A stretch of DNA of 64,000 nt from Cyanoderma ruficeps. Lineage: Eukaryota; Chordata; Aves; Passeriformes; Timaliidae. Below the pieces are notes generated by a model, which was not told the DNA's origin, did not search any database, and saw only the letters and a program-made list of their open reading frames with translations. The stretch is taken from the NCBI GenBank assembly GCA_008694505.1, contig VZDJ01000174.1, positions 5,350,601-5,414,600 of the forward strand, written 5' to 3'. This document shows, piece by piece, positions 36,096 to 46,400 of the stretch. Numbering within the stretch: position 1 is the stretch's first letter; each line of letters starts with the position of its first letter. Position numbers and translations under genes: made by a program.

Positions 36096-36462
36096 ATCTG
36101 TTCAGCCTGGAGGAGATGGACAGGAAACCTTATTGTGGTGTACAGCTTTGGGGCTGTGAAGTGAAAGGGCAGGCACTGATCTGCGGTGACAGTGACAGAA
36201 CCCCAGGGGATGGCCTGAAGCTGTGTGAGGGGAGGTTCAGGATGGATATTGGGAAAAGGTTCTTTGCTAGAAGGTGGCTGGGCACTGAAACAGGCTGCCT
36301 AGAGAAGTGGTGACAGCCGAGCCTGACAGAGTTCAAGAAGCATTTGGACAATTTGCTCTCAGGCACGTGGTGAGATTCTTGGGGTTGTGCAGGGCCAGGA
36401 GCTGCACTTGGATATCGCTGTGTGTCCCTTACAACTCAGAACATCCCATGATTGTGTGACCT
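36096..36462 (+). mobile_element. CR1 LINE, 3' region
   Basis: A near-continuous CR1 3' segment: CAGCCTGGAGGAGATGGACA, GGGATGGCCTGAAGCTG, GGAGGTTCAGGATGGATATT, GGGAAAAGGTTCTTTGC, and the end ACATCCCATGATTGTGTGA. Plus orientation, 5' truncated. It lies directly against the ULK1 CpG island. Confidence 0.9.
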
Positions 36463-36797
36463 CCTAAAGCCAGGGCGGGGGGTTGGCAGGAGCCCGCCCG
36501 GCCTCGGTCAGGGGCGCGGGGGCCGCGGTAGCGCGGCGCTGACTCAGGCGGGCGGCAGGCGGCGCCTTTAAATGTGCCGGGCCCGGCCGCTCCGCCTCAG
36601 GTGCCGCCGCCGCTGCCGCTCTGCCCGCCCGCCCGCCGCCTCCCCCGCCGCGCACCGCGCCTGCGCCGCCCGGCGCACCCGCTCCGCTCCGCAAAGCTTT
36701 GTCCGGGCCCGGCCGAGCGAGCGGCGGCTCCCGCGGAGCGACCCCGGCCCCGCGACCCCGGCCCCGCCAGCGCTCACAGCCGGGGGCGCGGGCCGCC

Positions 36798-36880
36798 CTT
36801 AAGGTGGATCGCGCTTAAGGTGGAGCGCTGCCGTGAGGCGGACCGGGCGTTAAGGTGGATCGCGCTTAAGGTGGACTCTC
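36798..36880. repeat. Four copies of a 16-bp TTAAGGTGGA repeat in the ULK1 island
   Basis: CTTAAGGTGGATCGCG at 36798-36813, CTTAAGGTGGAGCGCT at 36814-36829, GTTAAGGTGGATCGCG at 36849-36864 and CTTAAGGTGGACTCTC at 36865-36880. The arrangement is two adjacent pairs 51 bp apart, suggesting duplication of a pair. Confidence 0.85.
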
Positions 36881-37029
36881 AGCGAAGCCGCGCCTGCCGG
36901 CGGGGGGGCCGGGGCTCGGCATGGGGAGCCCCGCCTGAAGCGGGGCCCGAGGAGCCGCGCCGGCCCGGCCCGAGGAGGAGATGGGGGAGGCCCGCTGCTG
37001 AGGAGCCAGCTTCGCTCCGGCTGCTGACA

Positions 37030-37221
37030 ATGCCCGGCTCCCGGCCGCTCGGCAGGAAGAGGCAGCCCATGGACGAGGGCGAGGTGGGCAGCGCAGCCCG
37101 GCGCGGAGCTGCCGGGGCCAGCGGGAGCGGGGCTGCTCCGGCTCCCGACCGCTCCGGGGGGGGCGGTGGCGGGGGGTGCCCCCCATCGTGTTTGGATTGG
37201 GAGAGGTTTAATTTTCTTTAA
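37030..37221 (+). other. Upstream ORF in the ULK1 leader region
   Basis: An ATG at 37030 opens 63 codons (MPGSRPLGRKRQPMDEGEVG at its start, glycine-rich near the end) that stop 113 nt before the ULK1 ATG. Shorter ORFs start at 36919 and 36980. If the mature leader includes them they could limit ULK1 translation. The transcript start and 5' splicing are unknown, and the frame may be an effect of GC composition. Confidence 0.3.
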
Positions 37222-37334
37222 AGGCAGCTCCTTCATCACCGCCATCCTACTCCTCCTCCTCGTCCCTTTGCAGCTCTGAAGCCGTCCCGGCCGCAGCCTC
37301 CCCGCCGGCCTTCGGGACCCCCCGGCGCAGCGCC

Positions 37335-37424
37335 ATGGAGACGGTGGGAAAGTTTGAGTTCAGCAGGAAGGACCTGATCGGGCACGGAGCCTTCGCCGTC
37401 GTCTTCAAAGGCAGGCACAAAGAG
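37335..37424 (+). CDS. ULK1: ULK1 exon 1: start and glycine-rich loop
   Basis: ATG in a CGCCATGG context; 30 codons beginning [20 protein letters not shown]; donor AAAGAG/GTGAGA in phase 0. The start was chosen because it gives the conserved vertebrate ULK1 N-terminus in a good initiation context. Confidence 0.95.
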
Positions 37425-40400
37425 GTGAGAATCCCTGCTTCTTATTCCCCCCCTCTTCTGCTTTTCATTTATTTATTTATTTCCTGGTCTGGGCCGAGCT
37501 GGGGGCAGCGCCCCGCGGTCACCGCATCCCCGCAGGTTGCGGCGGCTGTAGCCAACCTGGGCATCACCCCGGGCTCGGGGTGTTTATCGTTATTTATTAT
37601 TGTTCTCCTTGGAGTTTCTTCCAAGCAGGCTTGTGTCCCGGCAAGGAGCCGGGCAGGTGGCTTCACCTTGGGGCTGAGAGGCCGTCAGCTGCCTGTGGGG
37701 TGCCCACAGATCCACCCAAAACCCGTCTCCACCCCCAAAACAAGGGAGAAAAAAATCCCCACACTATGTATAAAAGGAACTCTTTAGTTTGTTTGGGTTT
37801 TTTTTTTTAATGTGTGTGTCTGTGAAGTCTTCTCCTTCTCCACTTAATTTTTCCAGGAGGAGGAGAAATCTCTTACTGGTAAATAAAAGGAAACCAATCC
37901 GGTAGTGGATTTTCCATCATTAGTTCTCGGCATAAGCCACGGCTCCCACAGTGCATTTATTTCTAGTGATTAAATAAGAGGATAATCATTGTATAAAGTA
38001 GTAACAAAAACCTAAATCTTGGGCTTTTTTCTCCTTGGGCTGACAAGCATAATTCAGGAAAGGGCAAGTCTGAACAAGTAAGGGGAAGGCATTAGGATGT
38101 GAAGTGAGAGGCCTTTACCGGTGCCTAAGACACTTCCTTCAGTAGTATTTGTAATCTGTTAAGAGGCTGCTTATCGTAATGTGAATGTGAATGAATGGTG
38201 AAATTTACATTTGGTGAAATTTACATTTGTTTGTGTTACTTATGTACCGTTTCAGAAACCTGAGCTGGAAGTAGCTGTGAAATGTATTAACAAGAAGAAC
38301 CTTGCAAAATCACAAACACTGCTGGGCAAGGAAATAAAAATTCTTAAGGTAAAGACTGGCAGGCAGACTGATTTCTTCAGTATTCATTCTATATGCCCTT
38401 TGTTGTTCCTAGCTTATGGTATTGTTTTTTCTTTTTCTAGGAATTGAAACATGAAAACATTGTTGCCTTGTATGACTTCCAGGTAAATACATTCAATTAT
38501 GTCAAAGCATTCTATATTTGGGAAAGGTTGAATGGAGTTTGTGAAATTTCAGTTTTTAACAAATGTTTGTATTCAGATGTGTACTGGGGGCGGGGGGAAG
38601 CCTTCTGATAAGTTAGAGAAAGATAAGCAAACACAGCAGATCATGTGTTAGTTGTTGGCTAGACCACACAACTCATGTGCAGTTGGGAGTTGGGGTGGGA
38701 GTTTCTGCTCCAGGATGTTACACAGTGAAATTCAGTGCGGTGAATATGTCTGTGCTGGAAGCTTTTAAGTTCTCAAAATGTTAGAAATAAAATTAACAGT
38801 AGTTATTTCTGGCATGCCCACTTTTTTATTTTCTTTCTCTGGTTTAGATCCCCTTCCTGAGAACATTTCTTTTTCCTAAGCCATGTGAAAATAGTGCAAG
38901 CATGACTTTGTAGCATATGATTGTCTTCACCTCCAGACGATTTTAATTTGCATTTTTTCTGTTGTCCTTGTGGTCGTCACTAAGTGTTAAAAATTGCATC
39001 AGACGTTTTTCCCTCGGAGTCAGCCCTGAAGATCTAATCTAGAGGGGCTAAAACCGATCTGCTGCGAACCGCAGATCATCCAATGATTTTTTTTTTCCTT
39101 TGATTATTTAATCCTGCCTGGTAAGGGGGCAAGTTTTCCTTGCCATTCGCGAGTGTTTTTTTTTTTTTTAATCCAAAGCCAAAGATGGAAGGGCAGTGCT
39201 GGTGGATGAGGGGTGGAGGGGGAGTGACCGCTGCGTGACCCCCGGCTGGCCCTGTCGTGGCTTGTCGGCTGTGTCCTGCCCTGTCGCCGATATCACGTGT
39301 CCCGCAGGCCGCCGTGTTTGTTGACATTCCTCCTTCTCCCGTGGATTGGCTCCGGTGGCCTCCACGTCAGCCCAGGCGCTGAGTCCCAGCCCCGGGTCGG
39401 CGGTGCCTGCTGGGTGCTGTAGTCCGCCGCTGTCACCCCGTGTCCCCGCAGCCCCCGGCGCTGCGACACCCCCGGCTCCCTCCCTGCCGGAGCGGGGCGC
39501 TCTGCAGGGCTGCCCTGGGGAGTGGTTAATGCCTGGCGTTGTTTTGGCGAGAGGGGGATGTCAGGCTGCTCTGGCCGGGAGCAGGATTGCTGTTTTTATT
39601 CCTTTGGGTAGCTGTGCTTTGCTCCTGAGGTAGCCTTCAGAGCTGCTCTGCCAAAGCACTGGCTGCCTTTGGGCTGATGAGTGCTGCAGAGTAGCTCGGA
39701 AAGCTTCCTGTGGGCACAGGCCACTTGAGGCATTAGATCTCGTGTTGGTTTTCTTTCATTCTCTGTACCTTCCTAATTTGCTTAATAACTTTTCACTTGA
39801 GAGAGTGAGTGGCTGCTCCTGCACTTTATAGTTTGTATAAAGCATTTATGCTGCTGGGTTTGCTTACCGAGATCTTTCAAAACTTTGTTGGATTCCTCTC
39901 CCTGCTTCAAATTGCTGCTGAGTAGGAAGCAACTAAAAAACATTTTCAGCAAAAGGAGCAATTTCATAACTGTTACAATTAGAGAAGTGTGTTTTTCTCC
40001 CTTTGTGATGAGCTTTATTAAATTCTGTGTTTAGCAGTGTAGTTTGGTGAGATTTTAGCAAGAAGCTATGTAAGATACCACAAAACAGGAACTTGAGGAT
40101 GGTCCAGGGCTCAAGACATGCCCAGGTTTGTGCTTAGTTACCAGCTTTGTCATAGAGTCCTTGTATGACCTGGGTAATTTGATTTCTCAGAGAAAATGAG
40201 ATTATTTAGGGGGCACTGGGTGTGGATTCCCCTCTGGTGTGAGGTTACCAGACAGTCTGTTGCAGTTAACCCACATATGTTGTGTGTGTAGTGTGTCTGA
40301 ATGTTTGGCCTTGCTCTGTGTCTGCTTAGGGGTTGTGTGAGAGTAAATTATCTGCAAAGGTAAATGTGCAGGTGTGTGGAAGGCTGGCTCCTGCCCACCT

Positions 40401-43400
40401 TTCCTCACTCTGTGGAAAAGACTACTACTTACTCACATTGCTCCCCTGATACCAGATCAGTAGCTTCATTCACAGCTACATATGTATTTATCCTCAAAAA
40501 TATCATATTTGCAGTTAATTGAATCCTTACTTGTAGGCTTTCTGAAAAAGTAGATGTTTATTCTTGTATTACAACATAGAGCAAAAGGGGAAAAAATACT
40601 TCCTGTGAAACTTATTGTTGCCCTGTAACTTCGTCTGTCATTGCATTTTGTATCCTCCCTTTCTCTGCACTGCCTGTCAACAGTGACTCTTAACTTTTAC
40701 TGGTGTATTTCTTTCATGCAAGGAAATGGTTACCAAAACCACAGTGGCTGTAAGCAAGTGATTACACCAAATGATGCTTTCATTTGCATTTTCCTGGTTA
40801 AAAAACTCATGTTAGCCAGACCTCTCACAACGTGAGATTTTTGGTGTAAGGCTAGATTTGCTCCAGACAAAAACTTGGAGTACTGACATTTAGTACTGAC
40901 AAGCAGCTCTCACCCTGGAACCCTTAATTTATACTTCAAATCTGGGAAAATTGCTGTGTTCCTTCTCATTTCGCAGATCTTTGTGATATTGGTTCATAAA
41001 TAATGACAAAATAAGAAACTTCCTAGGAATAAATGATTCTGATGAATGTTTAATGGGTAAAAGTGCAGTGACTGGACTTTTATAGATTCCCCTTGCTGGA
41101 GTCCTTAGAACAGCATCAGTACAGGAGAATGGCTCACAAAATGAAATATACATATTCCATTATTATGTGCTCATATATTAATGAGAGGTGCTGTTAATAG
41201 TTTAGGAGCCTAATGCAAGAACCCCGCTCAAAAAGAGGATAAATCTTACTGTATCACAATTCTAGAAGTGCTGTCTATTTAGTGTCCGTGTGGAGTTGCG
41301 GTGTGGGTATTTCCTAGACACAGGAGATGTTTGGCAGACAGTAAAAGCTGTATTCCACCATATGGGGGGTGTTTCAGTTGCTACTGAGCACTACCTGACC
41401 CCTCAGCTGGCTTGCGGAGGGGCTGGAGCTGGGGTCCCCAGTCTGCAACAGTCAGAGGGAGTAGAGTGGTCCAGGGGGACATCTGGGTACCAGAAATACT
41501 TTTACTCTGACGACAGCCAAATGAACCCTTGTTCCTTAAGCTGGAAATCAGTAACAACAAGTGGTTGTTAGAACAGATGGTTTCTGCCAAAGGAGGTCTT
41601 GGTAGGGAAATAAAGTTTCTTGGAGAACTGGTCTCCGTGACTCTGAGGATCAGCTCAACTCTTCATGCTCATTGACAGGGAAAGCTTAGGGCATGTGGTC
41701 TGGTGTTTGGGGCTTGCTTTGGTTTCCTTTGTGTCTCAGGACATTAAATCTGTGATCAGACACCACTTGATTAGCTGAGGAAGGGAAGGGAACCCTTGAA
41801 CTTGTCAGATTCTGGGAGCACTGTGTGCCTGAAAACTTCTTCCAGCACTAGGGAGAAGTTCCTACATACGTAGCTAAGCTCTCTGGGCAGTGGGAGATTC
41901 TGGGTGCCTTTCCCTCCCTGTTCTGTGCCAGCTGCCCCAGGTTGAATAGGTGTCAGCTGAAGATTTCATATGTGGCTGTGTTGGTGTTAGGGCAGAAAAT
42001 CCGCTGAATCTGGGCATGTCATGCTTTGGATGTTAGAAAGCATTTTCCTGCATCAAATAAGAAGGATTATTTTACTGACAGATTTTCCCTAGTTGTGTGC
42101 TATGAGCTGAACTCGCTTTTTAAAGCAGCCTAGCTATGACTGTGCTTGAGTGGCTATCAGGTGGTTTTTGTGTTAGGTTTTTTTCCCCCAATTTCTGCGT
42201 GGATGGGATGGACTGGTTGCAGCCACACCGCTGTTAATGTCACACAGGGCACTGTGCTGTGACGTTTCTGGTTCAGCCTGTGTTACCTGAGGGTCTGCTT
42301 TCTACAGTTTGGTGACAGGTTGGCTTATTATACTCACCAGTTTGAGATGAGCTGAGATAAATGCTTAACTCAGTCATCTGGTACAGACTCACCAAAAATA
42401 TTTCTGCAGCGATGACTGTATCACCTGGAGACAAAGAACAGGGAGTCCTTGCAGTGCAGTTTTTTCTTGTGCACAGGGATTAAGGCATAGGTGGCAGAAC
42501 AAACACTTCCCAGGTTAGTGATCAGGCAGTCTGGGCTGGTCTTGAGAGCCAGGTAATAACAGCCTTGTTGTGTTGCTGCTGTGTAGAAAGTCTTTGTGAT
42601 CAATAGAGCTGTGGCTGCTGGGCTGTGATGTTGTGCTGTGCCGGCTGCACCATCACCCTTTTTCTGACACAGAGCCTTTAGATGCTACTCTGCATCTTGT
42701 GTACGTGCCTCCTGCTGTCCCCCAGGACCCCTGGAGCTCCATGGACAGCAGTGTCCTTCTGTGTGCCCTCCAGCACTGCTCACCTCTGCTGCAGCACTGC
42801 TGATGAGCGTGATGCCGGGTGAATCAGTGCTGCTGCAGTGTCACCTCATGCCTCGCCACCCCTTGTGCCACCTCACGCAGGACCTTCTGTTCTCCGGGCA
42901 CTGCTGTTTACATGCCCTGTCTTGGGAGATGGGGCTGCACTGAGACACTTGGAATGACTCAAGAGGCACTCTGTGTCTGGGAGATTGCTCTCCTGAGGTC
43001 AGGCTGCCTGCTTAAATCCTGTTTTAATTCCATCCCCTAGCGAAGCTGGCAGGTTGCCTGGTGAGTGGGTGTAAAGTGCAGCTCTCTGAGCTGCCAAGCA
43101 ATCCTCTTTCTGTTTGTGCTGCGGACAAGAATGGGGTGTCTGCTATCCTGCTCCATCAGCATCCTCGCATCTGTTGAAGGGAATCACTCTTACTGAAGAT
43201 TGGATCTGGCTTAATTTAGAGCTAGAAGGGGAAAGGATGAAAACACAGCCACCCTCTGCCAGTAGTTTTGTAGGGAAATGCTTGAGAGTTTAGTGGACCA
43301 GAATGGCCATGTTCATGGAGAGTTCTGTAGTGTTGAACTTTGATTTAATGCTGGCTTCCCCAGCCAAGTATCCCACTGTGCAGGTCACAGAAACATCCAG

Positions 43401-46400
43401 CAAATGTTGACCACTAAATATAGACCTCAGTCATGGGCTTTTTTTAGAGGGAGTTGTCTTGCCGCATTTCTGAAGTTATGATCACTGTTTTACTCATGCT
43501 GTGTGTAAAGCACATACCTGTGTTCCTCTCACATGATGAAGGTGTCATGGAAGAGCCGGCGACGTGGTGGTTAATGCCCTCCAAAGCTCCTGTGGAAGGT
43601 AGCATTACTCAGACTATAATGACAAGTCAAGGAATGTTTCCCAGGAGTAATCGGAAGCTGGAAGGCTGTCGTGTTCGCAGTTTGATAGCAAAGCTCTGGT
43701 GGCTGCTGTTTGTGCTGATGCTCTTGAAGCTCCACCAGTGTTTCCACCATTAAAATTTTCACTGTGCAAATCCTTGTGCTGACTGAATGCATTTGGAGTG
43801 AGCAAAGCAAGGAGGTGAAGATTTGGATGATGGATGGGAAGAGGTGTCTCCTTATTAGTGGCTGGGTGGGATTAAATTAATGGGAAAAACACTGTTTGAA
43901 TTTATTTCAGACATTTATAGGTTCAAACCAAAGCGTAATTAAAAGATTTAATTTTGTGACTGGACTGAACTTGCCACTAAACTGTGAAACTGCAATAAAC
44001 CTGTGTCTCAAAAGCTCATCTTAGTGCTCAATCTTGTGTAGAGAATTGAGGGTACAGTTCACTTTCATGTGTCTTCCCTTCTCTTGCTTTCCTGCACCAC
44101 CTGCCTGTCAATACCAACTAAAAAGCTTTGCACAGATCAGCAAAGAGAGGGTTTGTGCTCGTTGTAGCAATCCAAGCTGAATGGCTCTGGGGTACTTTGG
44201 CAAAACCCAGAGAAGTGGATGTGGGTCTTGCATGAAGCAAACTGCCTCCATCCCAGAAGTGAGATACAGTGGGAATGAGAAGCTAAGCACAGGGTTGATC
44301 AGCTGAGGTGGTGGTCATTGCAAAGGCAAGGAGAGGTTTTTGGTTTGGTTTTGTTTTCAGAATAAGTATCTATGGTTTTGCTTGATGTTTTTTGTTGTCT
44401 GGCTGGTGGGTTTTTTTTTTCCTGCTGTTACTTATGTTCACGTAGCAGTAGCAAATGGCAAATTTGGTGGAAAATGAACATGAATGATGTGATCTTCCAA
44501 GGCAATCTTTCTCAGGTGCAGACCTAAACATTGCTTAAGAGAAAGCATCTTAATTGTCTTCAGATGTTACATTTCCTGTCTGAGAAATGTAATAACAAAT
44601 GTTCACAGCAGAATCCAGGGACAAGCTCTGCCCATAGCAGCTTTGGAACCTCTGCTGTGCTTATTGTACGGTAAAGAGGCACTTTAATTGTGCATTGTCT
44701 CCTGCTTTATAATGTGCAGACCTTTAAAACTACCATAAACATAGAGATGCTGTCAAAATGCAGAGTGAGGCTATCAGAGCTGCATTTGCTTACTAAGCAA
44801 GGTTGTTTCAAGGGGGGCCGATAGAAATGAATCAAATTGTGCATCACTGGTTGCTTAGGGCAATAATGTTCAGTCTGGCTGCAGGAGCACCTGGCTTGTC
44901 TCCTAGCATCAGAATAACAGGAGGAATTAGGTCAGCTGAGCTGGCATAGTAGGGATCAACCAGACAGTGTGGTTCCAGTGGGGGGGAAATAAAGATGCAT
45001 AAATTCAAGTCATTAGGGATCCTATTTAGCAAAGCATCTTACAAACTCTCCAGGAAGGAGGAGACTCCCAGCCAGCTCTGTGTGCATTGGTGGCCTGGGG
45101 TGTGAGAGCTGCTGCTGTGATGGGCACTGCAGGGACCCAGGGAGGGGTGGCAGGCAGGGCGGGGAGGCAGCCCAGGGGCTGTGGGGTGGGCTCTGCATGT
45201 CCCTGTGAGTGCTGTGTCACCTGCATGCACCCCAGCCATTGGGAGACACTGCATTTGCATTTGATGCTCTTTTCATTTGCTTGGCAATCATAGCCAACAT
45301 ACCAAATATATTAAAAAGTGTTGATTTCTCTGTTGTTTAAATAGTGCAGGTTTGTGTTTCTCTGGCTTCCAGTAACTGGATTTTTTCCCTTCTTAAATTA
45401 AGACTGTTCTTATTTGAAAGAAAGCTCATGCTCTTTCCCTTTTACCCCTTGTTTCCACACCTTTGTGGTAACAAGTGTGTTTGTTTTCTTAAATTTGCTG
45501 AATGAAGTATGAAATAAATGGATGGAAAAGAGAAGACTTGAAAAGGCCAGTCAGACTCTTGCAGCCACCATAGAAAACCCTGGGAGGTCGGACCTCTAAT
45601 TTTCAGAGTTGCTTAAAAAAACCAAAACAAACACACCAGAAAAATCCAAACCAAAACAACTCTTCTAGAGTATCAGATTGTGTTTGGTATATACCATTAA
45701 AAAACAAGCAATTCCCAACTTTATCAGTGGCACTACATTAATCAAACCTTGGGACTGAGTCACTTTGCTTGTATTTGTACATTTCTCAATATGTTAATGT
45801 GTCTCAATGAGTGTGATTAAAACTGAAATATCCACCTTAATCAGTAGCCCTCCCCCCAGTACCCCTGCTCGCTGGGCAGGCTCATAAAATGCCGCTTTAA
45901 GGTATGCAAGGATTTAATTCCAGTACATGTGACTGAGCTTAAGGTAGTGAGGAATTCAACCTTAAATGTTCAGTTTATAGTATGGCTGTGATACCGGAAG
46001 GAGATGAGGAATAAATACAGAAAAGCAAATTGGATTTGATTATTTTTGTCATTGTTGTTAGAATTCTGAAGTTTCCTCTCTTGATAGCATTAACATAATG
46101 CATTGCCATTTCCACATGAGCTTGCTTTTGTTTGAAAAAGCTTCTAGATATTATTCTGCCTGTTGGCAAAGGGGTAACTACTTCCTTCCACCCCATGTCA
46201 GAAAGTCCAAACTTTTCAGGGTTCTGCTGCTCTTTTTTCCCCAACATTCTCTTATCCTTGCTGCAGCTGCTGCAGCCTGCATTCAGTGTCTTTGGGCAGT
46301 GGTATCTCTCTAGGAGCTGACTGGGTGGGGGGGGCAGATGCTGTAGGAGCAGCAGTGTTTCCCCCAGAGCAACGTGACTGCTGTGAGAAGGGACTGCTTC

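Larger units (their letters stand above)
36470..37570 (+). promoter_or_regulatory. ULK1: CpG island and promoter/leader region of ULK1
   Basis: G+C and CpG density are very high from about 36470 to 37570, covering the first coding exon. A TGACTCA site (AP-1/MAF type) is at 36540-36546. No TATA box is evident, as expected for a housekeeping-type island promoter. The transcription start is not resolved. A strong acceptor (CCTCCTCCTCGTCCCTTTGCAG, ending 37273) suggests a spliced 5' UTR is possible. Confidence 0.75.

Noticed and set aside
36574..37221. 215-codon plus-strand open frame upstream of ULK1
   Set aside because: Arg/Pro/Gly-rich, typical of a CpG island, with no domain. Only its last 63 codons are kept, as a possible upstream ORF.
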